Shown piece after piece: positions 16,614-26,021 of a stretch of 64,000 nt of DNA (the first letter of the stretch is position 1; each line of letters starts with the position of its first letter). The notes beneath the pieces are model-generated. The model was not told where the DNA came from, did not search any database, and saw nothing but the letters and a program-made list of their open reading frames with translations. Source of the DNA: Anderseniella sp963787895 (lineage in GTDB: Bacteria; Pseudomonadota; Alphaproteobacteria; Rhizobiales; Aestuariivirgaceae). Made by a program: the position numbers and the translations under genes. The stretch is from assembly GCA_963787895.1 (NCBI GenBank), contig CAWBEX010000007.1, positions 62,001 through 126,000 on the forward strand. Reading direction: 5' to 3'.

Positions 16614-17312
16614 ATGACCAAGTTTGTATCAAAGTCCCGCACGCTGTTGCGCACCCTGGCCCCAGCCGTTGCCCTCGTAGCGCTGACGGCTTGCCAACAC
16701 CAGATGTCTGGCGGAGTCGACGACATCTATATGCCTCAGATGCACTATGAGCGCCACCCGATCCAGGTTGCCAAGGGCACTGTGAAGCTGCAGGTGCCGA
16801 CCAAATCGGCCAAGCTGAATGCCAGGGAAGAAGACGCTATCCGGCGTTTTGCGCAGCAAGCTATCGAGACTGACGCTGTTGAAGTATACGTTCAGCGTCC
16901 GGCTGGTGGAATGGTAGGCAACGCCATCGCTGGCCGCATTGTCCAGTTGATGGAACGCGAAGGTGTTCTGCCGCACAGGGTCAAGCATTCCTCTTACAAG
17001 GGTGGCGCACATTCGCCTGTCACGCTTTCTTTCTCCAGAAAGTTTGCAGTGACCAGTGAGTGTGGTGACTGGGGCGACAACCTTGCCGACACTACATCCA
17101 ACCAGAACTACGCCAACTTTGGCTGCTCGCAGCAGCACAATCTCGCGGCGATGGTTGCCAACCCGCAAGACATCGAGACACCGCGTACGACAACGTCAGC
17201 CAGTGCCGCCAGACGCAACGTAGTGCTTCAGAAGTACATAACCGGTCAGGACACCACTGCTCAGGAAGCTAAGCAGAGCAAGGTGAAGGCCAGCGAAAGC
17301 GGTTCTGATTAA
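16614..17312 (+). CDS. cpaD: Pilus assembly lipoprotein CpaD
   Basis: 232 residues. The signal peptide ends in a lipobox (VALTAC), so the protein is a lipoprotein, probably outer-membrane. The remainder shows the CpaD family pattern: a DDIYMPQMHYERHPIQV strand, VYVQRPAGGMVGNAIAGR in the middle, and an SSYKGGAHSPVTLSFSRK segment before ECGDWGDNLADT and NYANFGCSQQHNLAAMVANP. The family is thought to pilot or stabilise the CpaC secretin. The ATG at 16614 has ACGGAGAAAAG upstream; a GTG six codons earlier is not favoured. Confidence 0.9.
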   Translation: MTKFVSKSRTLLRTLAPAVALVALTACQHQMSGGVDDIYMPQMHYERHPIQVAKGTVKLQVPTKSAKLNAREEDAIRRFAQQAIETDAVEVYVQRPAGGMVGNAIAGRIVQLMEREGVLPHRVKHSSYKGGAHSPVTLSFSRKFAVTSECGDWGDNLADTTSNQNYANFGCSQQHNLAAMVANPQDIETPRTTTSASAARRNVVLQKYITGQDTTAQEAKQSKVKASESGSD

Positions 17313-17333
17313 TCCATTTGACGAGTGAGCAAC

Positions 17334-18596
17334 ATGACCAAAAGTGAACCAAAAGCATTTGCAGCTGCCCCGGCGGATCCGGTCGTTGCTGCAGTACCAC
17401 GCATCAACATCGCCGTGTTCTGCACGACGCAGGCCACAACCAGCGCAATGCAGCAGGTTGTTGCTGACCGGCGCATGAGCCGAGCCCACGTCGAGGTCAA
17501 GAACGGCGGCATCATGGCTGCCGCCCAGGCCTTCTCGCAAAGCACGACGCCAGACGTCCTGATTCTCGAAACCGAAGGGTATCGTGATCAAGTGCTTTCC
17601 GAGCTCAGCCAGCTTGCCCAGGTTTGCGACCCGGCTACCAAGGTTATTCTCATTGGCCACGTCAATGACGTCATCCTTTACCGCGAACTGATCCGCCAGG
17701 GTCTGAGCGAGTATCTGGTTGCACCGGTCCACCAGCTGCAGGTCATTGATGCGGTCAGTACCTTGTTCAACGAACCGGGAGCAGAGCCTATCGGCCGGCT
17801 TGTAGCTTTCGTAGGCGCCAAAGGTGGTGTGGGTTCGAGCACAATTGCCCATAACATCGCATCGATTGCCGCCAATGAGTACAAGGTGGACACTATTGTT
17901 ACTGATCTGGATCTGGCTTTCGGCACCGCTGGTTTGAACTTCAATCAGGATCCGAGCCACGGTGTCGCCGAAGCTCTTGGTTCAGCTGACCGTCTTGACC
18001 AGACCATGCTCGAGCGCCTGCTCACCAGGTGCAGCGACCGGTTGAGCTTGCTGTCGTCACCTGCTCAGGTTGAGAAGGCACTGGGTATTGATACCGACAA
18101 CCTCGAGCCGATTATTGATGCTATCCGCACCAGCGCTCCGTTGATCATTCTCGATGTTCCCAATATCTGGACTGCCTGGTCCAAGCATGTGCTTGTCAAC
18201 GCAGACGACGTGATCATCACGGTGACGCCGGACCTGGCAGCTCTGCGCAATGCCAAGAACCTGTTTGATTTCCTGACCAGTGCGCGGCCAAACGACAAGG
18301 CACCATTGATTGTCCTCAACCAGGTTGGCGTTCAAAAGCGGCCAGAGATACCTGTGGCGGAATTCGCCAAGGCGATCGGGATCGAGCCGGCGATTGTCAT
18401 CCCGTTTGACGCTCATGTGTTTGGTACCGCCGCCAGCAACGGCCAGATGATTGGAGACGTTGGTCCCAAGACAAAACCCGCCGAGCAGATCTCGATGCTT
18501 GCAAACATGCTGATCGGCAAGGGTCCCAAGTTAGTTGAATCCAAGGGCGGCGGTTCCGCACTTGCCAAGTTGTTGCCGATGTTGAGGAAAAAATAA
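17334..18596 (+). CDS. cpaE: Pilus assembly ATPase CpaE (TadZ)
   Basis: 420 residues. An N-terminal receiver-like domain (about 25-140) is followed by a MinD/ParA-type ATPase domain with a deviant P-loop KGGVGSS starting at K163, a TDLDLAFGTAGL switch region and LILDVPNIWTAWS. CpaE/TadZ localises the pilus machine, usually to a cell pole. ATG 17334 is used; a GTG three codons upstream is an alternative. The stop TAA overlaps the cpaF start (TAATG). Confidence 0.92.
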   Translation: MTKSEPKAFAAAPADPVVAAVPRINIAVFCTTQATTSAMQQVVADRRMSRAHVEVKNGGIMAAAQAFSQSTTPDVLILETEGYRDQVLSELSQLAQVCDPATKVILIGHVNDVILYRELIRQGLSEYLVAPVHQLQVIDAVSTLFNEPGAEPIGRLVAFVGAKGGVGSSTIAHNIASIAANEYKVDTIVTDLDLAFGTAGLNFNQDPSHGVAEALGSADRLDQTMLERLLTRCSDRLSLLSSPAQVEKALGIDTDNLEPIIDAIRTSAPLIILDVPNIWTAWSKHVLVNADDVIITVTPDLAALRNAKNLFDFLTSARPNDKAPLIVLNQVGVQKRPEIPVAEFAKAIGIEPAIVIPFDAHVFGTAASNGQMIGDVGPKTKPAEQISMLANMLIGKGPKLVESKGGGSALAKLLPMLRKK

Positions 18597-20137
18597 TGTT
18601 TGGAAAGCGGGGAGATACACCAACACAACAGCCGGCAGCCCAGCCGGCGCTGCCTGCTGCACAACCGGCACCGCACGCGCCGCCAGCAGCTACGCAGGCC
18701 CAGGTCATACCCGGTCTGGACCTTGGTAATGACACACCCGCTGCCGTACCGCAGCAAACGGCTCCGGTTGCGCCGGCTCCTGACTCTTTGCCTGCAAGAC
18801 AGCCGCAGGCGAAACCTGCCGTCACAGGTCGTGCCGGGCGGTCGGAAAACTATTACGACATCAAGACAAGCATCTTCAATGCGCTGATCGACGCCATTGA
18901 CCTGACCCAGCTGGGCCAGCTGGACCGGGACGCTGCGCGCGACGAAATCCGCGACATCGTCAACGAAATCATTTCGCTTAAAGATGTGGCGATGTCGATC
19001 GCCGAGCAGGAAGAACTGCTCGAAGACATTTGCAACGACGTGCTGGGCTATGGACCTCTGGAGCCATTGCTTGCCCGCGACGACATCGCTGACATCATGG
19101 TCAATGGGGCCAGCATGTGTTTCATCGAAGTCGACGGTAAAATGCTCGATGCCGGCATTCGGTTCCGTGACAATGCCCAATTGCTGAACATTTGTCAGCG
19201 CATCGTGAGCCAGGTAGGCCGGCGTGTTGACGAAGCAAGCCCCATTTGTGACGCCCGTCTCATGGATGGGTCTCGTGTCAACGTGATTGCTCCGCCGCTG
19301 GCGATCGACGGTGCCGCTCTCACCATTCGTAAGTTCAAGAAGGATCGCTTGCGTTTGAATGATCTGGTCAAGTTCGGCTCCATTACCAAGGATGGGGCGG
19401 AAATACTGCAGATCATCGGCCGGGTGCGCTGTAACGTGCTGGTGTCGGGCGGTACCGGTTCGGGTAAGACCACCTTGCTCAACTGCCTGACAGGTTTCGT
19501 CGACGAGGAAGAACGCGTCATCACTTGCGAAGACGCCGCCGAACTGCAGCTTCAGCAGCCTCACGTGGTTCGCCTTGAAACCCGTCCGCCAAACCTTGAA
19601 GGTGAAGGCGAAATCACCATGCGTGATCTTGTCAAGAACTGCCTGCGCATGCGCCCTGAACGCATCATCGTTGGTGAAGTGCGTGGCCCGGAGGCATTCG
19701 ACCTCCTTCAGGCCATGAACACCGGCCACGATGGGTCCATGGGCACGTTGCACGCAAACTCACCCCGCGAAGCCCTGTCGCGTCTTGAGTCCATGATCAC
19801 CATGGGTGGCTTTTCACTGCCATCAAAGACGATCAAGGAGATGATCACCGGTTCGATCGACGTAATCGTGCAGGCTGCCCGCCTTCGCGATGGTTCGCGC
19901 CGCATCACTCACGTTACAGAGGTGGTCGGTATGGAAGGTGATGTCATCATCACCCAGGACCTGTTTGTCTACGAGATCGTGGGCGAAGACGCGAACGGGA
20001 AGATTATCGGCAGGCATCGTTCGACCGGCATTGCACGGCCAAACTTCTGGGACCGCGCCCGCTATTATGGCGAGGAAGCCCGTCTGGCCAAGGCGCTTGA
20101 GAATGCCGAAGTTGCTGACGAAGAATACAACGGCTGA
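18596..20137 (+). CDS. cpaF: Flp pilus secretion ATPase CpaF (TadA)
   Basis: 513 residues. The first 80 are a Pro/Ala/Gln-rich, probably disordered, extension. The T2SE-type ATPase follows, with Walker A SGGTGSGKTT (K291), the Asp box RVITCEDAAELQL, Walker B RPERIIVGEVRGPEA and the His box MGTLHANSPREALSRLE. It powers pilus extension, and in some bacteria retraction, from the cytoplasmic face. The start overlaps the cpaE stop. Confidence 0.95.
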   Translation: MFGKRGDTPTQQPAAQPALPAAQPAPHAPPAATQAQVIPGLDLGNDTPAAVPQQTAPVAPAPDSLPARQPQAKPAVTGRAGRSENYYDIKTSIFNALIDAIDLTQLGQLDRDAARDEIRDIVNEIISLKDVAMSIAEQEELLEDICNDVLGYGPLEPLLARDDIADIMVNGASMCFIEVDGKMLDAGIRFRDNAQLLNICQRIVSQVGRRVDEASPICDARLMDGSRVNVIAPPLAIDGAALTIRKFKKDRLRLNDLVKFGSITKDGAEILQIIGRVRCNVLVSGGTGSGKTTLLNCLTGFVDEEERVITCEDAAELQLQQPHVVRLETRPPNLEGEGEITMRDLVKNCLRMRPERIIVGEVRGPEAFDLLQAMNTGHDGSMGTLHANSPREALSRLESMITMGGFSLPSKTIKEMITGSIDVIVQAARLRDGSRRITHVTEVVGMEGDVIITQDLFVYEIVGEDANGKIIGRHRSTGIARPNFWDRARYYGEEARLAKALENAEVADEEYNG

Positions 20138-20169
20138 TCAAGCCAAGTGTGCATGAGGTTTGAACTGAA

Positions 20170-21168
20170 ATGGAAATTAGTCCGGAACTGACAAAGCTGG
20201 CGTTTATTGTCTTTGCAGCACTAAGTGTTGGCGGTCTCGCCATTGCTGTTTTGTTTCCGTACTTTTCTGGTGAAGCTGACAGGACAACCCGTGCCCGCCA
20301 AGTGACATCAGGAAGCGGGGCAGGCAAGAAGGGTGTTGTTGGCAAGGACAAGTCTGCCGCCCGGCGCAAACACATTCAGGAAACTCTCAAGCAATTCGAA
20401 GAAGCCGAAAAGAAGCGCAGAAAAAAGCTCACTGTGCGCCAGATGATCTCGCAAGCTGGTCTGGAAATATCGATGAACGTGTTCATCATTGCCTCTCTTG
20501 TCGTTGGCGCAGCTTTCTTCATAGGTTCGATGATTGCGGGAGTTCCGATCTATGTTGCTGCTGTTGCCGCAATTGTAGGTGCGTTTGGCCTGCCGCGCTG
20601 GTTCCTGAAGGTATTGATCAAACGGCGTAAAGAGACCTTTCTGCGCGAGTTCGCGGATGCCATCGACGTGATGGTTCGTGGCATCAAGGCCGGCCTGCCG
20701 GTTTCGGATGCCTTGAAGGTAATTGCCAAGGAAACCCCGGCGCCAGTGGGGCCGGAATTTGCAGAAGTGGTGGAAGGTCAGCGCATTGGCATCACTATCG
20801 ACCAGGGCCTGGAGCGCATGTTCGAACGCATGCCGCTTGCTGAAGTGAACTTCCTCGCCATCGTTATGGCCATTCAGGCGAAGACAGGTGGTAACCTGGC
20901 TGAAGCTTTGGGCAACCTGTCTCGGGTGTTGCGTGACCGCAAAAAGATGAAACAGAAGATCGATTCTGTATCACAGGAAGCCAAGGCTTCTGCGATGATC
21001 ATCGGTGCCCTGCCGTTCTGTATCGGTGGAGCAATGATGGTGCTCAACCCCACTTATCTGAACCCGCTGTTTGAAACCAAGCTCGGCAACGTGATGTTGC
21101 TCGGTTCCGGCCTGTGGATGACTTGCGGCGTTCTTGTGATGCGCAAGATGATCAACTTTGATTTCTGA
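20170..21168 (+). CDS. tadB: Pilus inner-membrane platform protein TadB (GspF-type)
   Basis: 332 residues with membrane segments at about 10-30, 108-150 and 275-325, and a cytosolic GspF/T2SF domain containing REFADAIDVMVRGIKAGLPV and AKTGGNLAEALGNLSRVLRDR. TadB and TadC together form the inner-membrane platform on which CpaF acts. It lies 32 bases after cpaF and 22 before tadC. Confidence 0.93.
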   Translation: MEISPELTKLAFIVFAALSVGGLAIAVLFPYFSGEADRTTRARQVTSGSGAGKKGVVGKDKSAARRKHIQETLKQFEEAEKKRRKKLTVRQMISQAGLEISMNVFIIASLVVGAAFFIGSMIAGVPIYVAAVAAIVGAFGLPRWFLKVLIKRRKETFLREFADAIDVMVRGIKAGLPVSDALKVIAKETPAPVGPEFAEVVEGQRIGITIDQGLERMFERMPLAEVNFLAIVMAIQAKTGGNLAEALGNLSRVLRDRKKMKQKIDSVSQEAKASAMIIGALPFCIGGAMMVLNPTYLNPLFETKLGNVMLLGSGLWMTCGVLVMRKMINFDF

Positions 21169-21190
21169 TCGAACAGGAAGCTGACCCCTC

Positions 21191-22159
21191 ATGATTGACT
21201 TTATCTACTCCCTGCTCGAACCGCGCAATCTGATCACCATTCTGGTGGCGCTGTCAGCCTTCGCAACCGTTGTCACCTTGACTGCACCTCTGCTCCAGGG
21301 CGACAAGATGCAGGCCCGCATGAAGACGCTCGCCGTTGAACGCGACAAATTGCGTTCCCAGAACCGGCAAGCCCTGCAGGACAAAGATAGTCGCAGACTG
21401 CGCGATGGTACCCCGAAGGGTGCTGCGGCACAGATTGTTGATGCGCTCAACCTCAAGAAGTTTCTTGAAGCAGAGACCTCCCGTGCAAGGTTGCGGCAAG
21501 CGGGCCTGCGCGCTGAAAAGCATCTGGTTACCTATCTTGCAGCCCGGGCCATTGCACCGATCATTGCCGGTGTCATTGTGTTCATTTACTCGGCCACAGT
21601 GTTCGCTGACCAGGTAACCGGTTCGATGCGCATCACCACCGCGCTTATCGGGGCCGTAGCCGGGTTCTACCTGCCTAACCTGTTCCTGACCAACATCATC
21701 AAGCGCCGTCAGCAATCCATTCAACGCGCATGGTCGGATGCACTTGACCTGCTGCTGATCTGCGTCGAGGCTGGTATGTCGGTTGAAGCTGCGCTGGGCC
21801 GGGTATCACAGGAAATCGGTTCCCAGTCCGTGCCGCTCGCAGAAGAATTGACGTTGACAATTGCCGAACTGTCATTCATCGGCGACCGCAGCAAGGCCTT
21901 TGAGAACCTCGCCGCCCGTACCGGGATGGGCACGGTCAAGTCTGTGGTTACCAGTCTTGTCCAGTCAGAACGTTATGGTACGCCGATCGGCGTGGCGCTG
22001 CGTGTGCTTGCCCAGGAAAACCGCGATGACCGCATGGCTATGGCTGAGAAGAAGGCCGCTGCGTTGCCACCGAAACTGACTGTGCCGATGGTTGGCTTCT
22101 TCCTGCCGGTAATCTTCGTGGTCCTGCTTGGTCCCGCCGGCATTCTCGCATTCGGCTAG
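21191..22159 (+). CDS. tadC: Pilus inner-membrane platform protein TadC (GspF-type)
   Basis: 322 residues, hydrophobic at the N-terminus (NLITILVALSAFATVVTLTA) and with a T2SF domain (WSDALDLLLICVEAGMSVEA, SLVQSERYGTPIGVALRVLA) ending in a membrane segment. It is the second platform protein, paired with TadB. It is the last gene of the cpaB-tadC run and is followed by a terminator. Confidence 0.93.
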   Translation: MIDFIYSLLEPRNLITILVALSAFATVVTLTAPLLQGDKMQARMKTLAVERDKLRSQNRQALQDKDSRRLRDGTPKGAAAQIVDALNLKKFLEAETSRARLRQAGLRAEKHLVTYLAARAIAPIIAGVIVFIYSATVFADQVTGSMRITTALIGAVAGFYLPNLFLTNIIKRRQQSIQRAWSDALDLLLICVEAGMSVEAALGRVSQEIGSQSVPLAEELTLTIAELSFIGDRSKAFENLAARTGMGTVKSVVTSLVQSERYGTPIGVALRVLAQENRDDRMAMAEKKAAALPPKLTVPMVGFFLPVIFVVLLGPAGILAFG

Positions 22160-22206
22160 GGCAGGCGCAAAAGGGCACCGCTCAGGATTGGCCCTTGTAT
22201 CAATTC

Positions 22207-22250
22207 AAAAAACCCGCTGCGGAAGAAGGTATTCCGTCGGCGGGTTTTTG
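22207..22250 (+). terminator. Terminator closing the cpaB-tadC operon
   Basis: AAAACCCGC pairs with GCGGGTTTT around an imperfect inner stem (GGAA with TTCC), followed by TTTTTGATTTT. The A-run on the other side means it could also act for the convergent tadD gene. Confidence 0.82.
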
Positions 22251-22341
22251 ATTTTGGATATGGTTGATTGACGATTTGTCCGCCAGGGCAGGCAGGTCGA
22301 AAAAATACAACCCCGGCAGCTTATTGAAAGTTTGAACTTTG

Positions 22342-23133
22342 TCAGCCGGCGGCTTTCATCTGTTGCCAGGTGCTTTTTTGATTGAGCATGCTCTTCAGGA
22401 ACGTCAGGTTCTGTTCAACCTGTTCCGGCGGCAGGTCCCGGCTGGCAATTTCGCTGGCCTCGTTGAACCGACCCTGCAAACCGACTGACAGCGCCAGGTT
22501 CTGGCGCAGCGTCTGGTTGAATTCGCCATCGGGCAGTTTCTGTGCTGCGCGCAGCGATTTCTCCGCAGTTTCGAGGTCACCCTCGAGAATGTAGGACATC
22601 CCGATATTGTTGTGGATGGCCACTTCCTGGGGGTTTTGGGCGAGCGCCTGATTGTATGCTTCACGCGCTTTTGCGTGCTGTCCAATTTGATCATAGCCCG
22701 AACCCATTGCCGAGTAGACCTTCCAGTTGTTCTCGCCAGCCGATATTGCCTTTTGCAATTGCTCTATGCCGGCCTTGGCGCGGCCCGACAGGATCAGTTC
22801 CTTGCCTAGATAGGCGATCAGCTTGGCATCCTGGGGATTGTGGGTCACCGTTATCTCAAGCACCTGTATCAGCGCTTGCTTGTTGCCAGATGCTTCGAGC
22901 AGCCGCGCATATTCAACGGCTCGGCGGACACTTTGCGGCTTCTCGCGCCAGGCCTGGGCAGCCTCGGCCGTGGCCCTGATGGACGGTTGGTCGACCGAAC
23001 CCGTTACAACCGGATCTGAAGATTCAGATGATAGCCCTTGATTTCCGGCACATCCTGCAAGTCCAGCCATGCTTAGAATAGCCACTGCAACCAAGGCTTT
23101 TCTGCTGACGGAAGTTGAAAGGTTCTTGTGCAT
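22342..23133 (-). CDS. tadD: TadD-like TPR lipoprotein
   Basis: 263 residues. The signal peptide ends in LAGC, a lipobox, so the protein is lipidated. Behind it are at least four tetratricopeptide repeats, for example GKELILSGRAKAGIEQLQKA, AMGSGYDQIGQHAKAREAYN and IGMSYILEGDLETAEKSLRA. TadD is the pilotin-like TPR partner that assists secretin assembly in Tad systems. It is convergent to tadC, unlike the common layout where it follows tadC, and has its own promoter region of 165 bases upstream. Confidence 0.9.
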   Translation of the reverse strand: MHKNLSTSVSRKALVAVAILSMAGLAGCAGNQGLSSESSDPVVTGSVDQPSIRATAEAAQAWREKPQSVRRAVEYARLLEASGNKQALIQVLEITVTHNPQDAKLIAYLGKELILSGRAKAGIEQLQKAISAGENNWKVYSAMGSGYDQIGQHAKAREAYNQALAQNPQEVAIHNNIGMSYILEGDLETAEKSLRAAQKLPDGEFNQTLRQNLALSVGLQGRFNEASEIASRDLPPEQVEQNLTFLKSMLNQKSTWQQMKAAG

Positions 23134-23298
23134 ATCGTTACCCCTGCCCGTGGAATCAATTGTTGATTCAGGCTCTCTGGGCGGCAGTTTGGTCCGCCAA
23201 CTCTCAATAAACTGTTAACCATGATTGACGGCTGACCGAGCACAAGTCATCTTGTGCAATCTCTTCCCGCCCGACAATTCTCTTCGCATTGGTGTTTC

Positions 23299-24708
23299 AT
23301 GCCGCAGGCCAGCAAGACCCTTCTAAGTCCCCGTTCAACAGCCAGGTCCATCGAGATCACTGCCACAACACCTGATACCCTTGCCGACGTGCTGAGCAGC
23401 TTGTCGCCCGCCCAGCAGGCATGGGTGCGTAGCAATCACTTTGAGGCCGGGCCAGGTGCGCATCTGTGTCTGGCTGATGCCGGCGGCAATCTGGTCAGGG
23501 TTCTCTACGGCGTGCCCACTGCCGGAGACGCAGACCCTTTTGCGCCCGGTGAACTGGCTGAACGCCTTCCTGCCGGCGTCTACCGGTTTTCTGATGGTTT
23601 TGCCGATCCACGTCTTGCTGCGCTAGGCTGGGTTTTGCACAGCTACAAGTTCTCCCGCTACCTGACTGTGAATGGCAAGGGATCTGAAGGCAAGACCGCT
23701 CAACTGGTGTGTCCGTCAGGTTGCGAATTGACCAGTCTGCTGGCTGAGGCAGATGCAGTGATGCTCGGCCGCGATCTGATCAATACTCCGGCTGAGGATA
23801 TGGGACCTTCCGAGCTTGAAGCAGCGGTTCGCACCCTGGCGAGGACCCACAAGGCAAAGGTAAGTGTCATTAGTGCCGCAGCGCTTGAAAAGGGGTTTCC
23901 ACTCATCCATGCCGTCGGGCGTGCCAGCGACGACGCCCCACGCCTCATTGACATGAGGTGGGGTTCCGTCCGTGCTCCGAAAGTCACACTGGTTGGCAAG
24001 GGCGTGTGTTTTGACACCGGCGGACTGGATCTGAAACCTTCCGCCGGCATGCTGTTGATGAAGAAGGACATGGGCGGGGCTGCAGCCGTGCTTTCATTGG
24101 CCTTCATGATTATGTCGGCAAAGCTTGATGTGCGCTTGCGCGTTCTTGTTCCTGCGGTGGAAAACGCTGTTGCTGGAAATGCTTTTCGTCCCGGTGATGT
24201 GCTGAGATCGCGCAAGGGGCTGGCAGTGGAAATAGGTAATACCGATGCTGAAGGCAGGCTGGTGCTGGCTGATGCCCTTGCCCTTGCCGACGAGGAAAAG
24301 CCCGATCTGCTGATAGACATGGCAACACTCACTGGTGCAGCGCGTGTTGCGCTTGGGCCGGACTTGCCGCCTTTCTATACTGATGACGATGCACTTGCAG
24401 GCATGCTTCAGGAGCAATCGGTGGCCAGTCACGATCCGGTATGGCGAATGCCTTTCTGGAGCCGCTACAACAGCATGTTTTCCAGCAAGATTGCAGACAT
24501 CAACAATGCTGGCACCGGCGGCTTTGCCGGATCCATAACCGCCGCGCTGTTTCTCAAGCGGTTTGTGGAGAATGCCAAGTCCTATGTCCATTTCGATATC
24601 TATGGATGGGTGCCGCAAGCCCGCCCCGGCCGCCCGGTTGGAGGTGAGCCGCAGGCTGCCAGGGCGATTTTCAGTTATTTGGTTTCGCGCTATCGAACAA
24701 AAAAATAG
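23299..24708 (+). CDS. Leucyl aminopeptidase family protein (M17)
   Basis: About 469 residues. The C-terminal catalytic half carries the two M17 signatures: GKGVCFDTGGLDLKPSAGML with the metal-binding K/D pair, and NTDAEGRLVLADALALA. KKDMGGAAAV supplies a catalytic lysine region. These di-metal enzymes remove N-terminal residues from peptides in the cytoplasm. The N-terminal domain is shorter and divergent, so it is one of the second-type family members rather than classic PepA. ATG 23299 is used; a GTG at 23254 would add 15 residues. It precedes a MarR-NlpC pair on the same strand. Confidence 0.88.
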   Translation: MPQASKTLLSPRSTARSIEITATTPDTLADVLSSLSPAQQAWVRSNHFEAGPGAHLCLADAGGNLVRVLYGVPTAGDADPFAPGELAERLPAGVYRFSDGFADPRLAALGWVLHSYKFSRYLTVNGKGSEGKTAQLVCPSGCELTSLLAEADAVMLGRDLINTPAEDMGPSELEAAVRTLARTHKAKVSVISAAALEKGFPLIHAVGRASDDAPRLIDMRWGSVRAPKVTLVGKGVCFDTGGLDLKPSAGMLLMKKDMGGAAAVLSLAFMIMSAKLDVRLRVLVPAVENAVAGNAFRPGDVLRSRKGLAVEIGNTDAEGRLVLADALALADEEKPDLLIDMATLTGAARVALGPDLPPFYTDDDALAGMLQEQSVASHDPVWRMPFWSRYNSMFSSKIADINNAGTGGFAGSITAALFLKRFVENAKSYVHFDIYGWVPQARPGRPVGGEPQAARAIFSYLVSRYRTKK

Positions 24709-24771
24709 GCCTTGTTGCAGCGCCTGTTTCAGGATTAAATGGAACGGTACCGTAACAAATAATCTGTTGGT

Positions 24772-25131
24772 GTGCGTGTGGGATTTCAATTGAGTACCGC
24801 AGAGGTCTTGTCTCTATGGCACAATGTGCATCTGGAGCTGGTCAAGGACGACGAGCCGGATTTGTCAGCCCGGCAAATAGCCATCCTGTTGACCATTTAT
24901 TTGGAGGCGCCGCCACATACTGTGCGAGACCTTGCTGCACGATTGGCCGTAACCAAACCGGTTATTACGAGGGCGTTGGACACAATGGGTAAATTGAACC
25001 TGGTAACAAGGCGCAGGGACGAGGCAGACCGGCGCAATGTTTTGATACAGCGCACAGTGGAAGGTGCGCTGTTTGTGGAGCGTTTGGCCGATACCATCGC
25101 CTACAGGGCACGGGAGTTGGATGCAGGTTGA
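24772..25131 (+). CDS. MarR-family transcriptional regulator
   Basis: 119 residues with a winged helix-turn-helix: LSARQIAILLTIYLEAPPHT, then LAARLAVTKPVITRALDTMG as the recognition helix, and the wing LVTRRRDEADRRNVLIQ. MarR proteins bind palindromic operators as dimers and are released by small ligands. A GTG at 24772 is taken as start; there is no strong ribosome site. Its stop overlaps the next ATG (TGATG), so regulator and NlpC/P60 hydrolase are co-translated. Confidence 0.85.
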   Translation: MRVGFQLSTAEVLSLWHNVHLELVKDDEPDLSARQIAILLTIYLEAPPHTVRDLAARLAVTKPVITRALDTMGKLNLVTRRRDEADRRNVLIQRTVEGALFVERLADTIAYRARELDAG

Positions 25132-26021
25132 TGTCCCTTGATCCGCGCCTCCACGCTTACCGGGACGATCTGGCGGACATTGCTCTGCGTGGCCGTGTTG
25201 AGGCGCTCCGGTTCGTCAAGCCCGAATTGCGGCAAGTGTCCGTGTCCGTAACCGGTGTCCATGGCGAGCCACGCATCGATTCTGTCCGCATGACGGAAGC
25301 CTTGCTGGGGGAGCCGGTGAATGTTTTCCAGGTGAAGGACGGTTGGGCGTTTGTGCAACTGGTGCTCGACAGTTATGTCGGTTATGTCCCGGCGCGTTGC
25401 CTGACAATGCAGGTGCAAACCCCGACACACCGCATCGCCGTTCCTTCCACGCTGCTGTACGTGAAGCAGGATTTCAAATCCAACCCGGTCCAACCTGTTT
25501 ACATGAACTCAATGGTTTCGGTAGCGAAGATAGAAGACAACTATGCGCGACTGAAAGATCACCATTTTGTTTGGGCGCGCCATCTCAAGCCTGTGGAGAG
25601 TCATTGGGACGACCCGGCAACCGTCGCTGAGGCATTTGTGAACACACCTTATCTGTGGGGTGGCAAAACATTCGCCGGTATCGACTGCTCAGGGCTGGTT
25701 CAGCTTGCCTGGCAGGCTTGCGGTTTTGACTGCCCGCGCGATTCCGACATGATTCAGCGTGGATTTGGCGTGCCGCTGAAACAGGACCGCACCTTGAAGC
25801 TTGCGCGCAACGATATGGTGTTCTGGAAGGGTCACGTTGGCATGATGCTCGATGGCTCCAACCTGGTGCACGCCAATGGATATCACATGCAGGTCGTGAT
25901 GGAACCGTTGTCACAGGCAATAAAGCGGATTGCCTCACTTTTTGGACAGGTAACGGGCGTGTCACGCGTTCCAGAGATGTTCGAACAGGCTCAGGACAAT
26001 GGTAGTGCGGCTGCTCAGTAA
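25131..26021 (+). CDS. NlpC/P60 family cell-wall hydrolase with bacterial SH3 domains
   Basis: 296 residues. Residues about 1-170 contain two SH3-like segments (VNVFQVKDGWAFVQLV; MVSVAKIEDNYARLKD). The NlpC/P60 domain follows with catalytic Cys in AGIDCSGLVQLAWQ, His in WKGHVGMMLDG and the third polar residue, His, in LVHANGYHMQVV. No signal peptide is visible, so it may act in the cytoplasm. The family cuts gamma-D-glutamyl-diamino acid bonds, as in recycled peptidoglycan peptides (dipeptidyl-peptidase VI type). It lies beside an aminopeptidase and near a Yej peptide importer. It ends with a 7-base overlap with the convergent dehydrogenase gene. Confidence 0.88.
   Translation: MSLDPRLHAYRDDLADIALRGRVEALRFVKPELRQVSVSVTGVHGEPRIDSVRMTEALLGEPVNVFQVKDGWAFVQLVLDSYVGYVPARCLTMQVQTPTHRIAVPSTLLYVKQDFKSNPVQPVYMNSMVSVAKIEDNYARLKDHHFVWARHLKPVESHWDDPATVAEAFVNTPYLWGGKTFAGIDCSGLVQLAWQACGFDCPRDSDMIQRGFGVPLKQDRTLKLARNDMVFWKGHVGMMLDGSNLVHANGYHMQVVMEPLSQAIKRIASLFGQVTGVSRVPEMFEQAQDNGSAAAQ

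Noticed and set aside
18413..19753. 446-codon minus-strand frame opposite cpaF
   Set aside because: cpaF has all ATPase motifs on the plus strand; the opposite frame is a by-product of its codon use.
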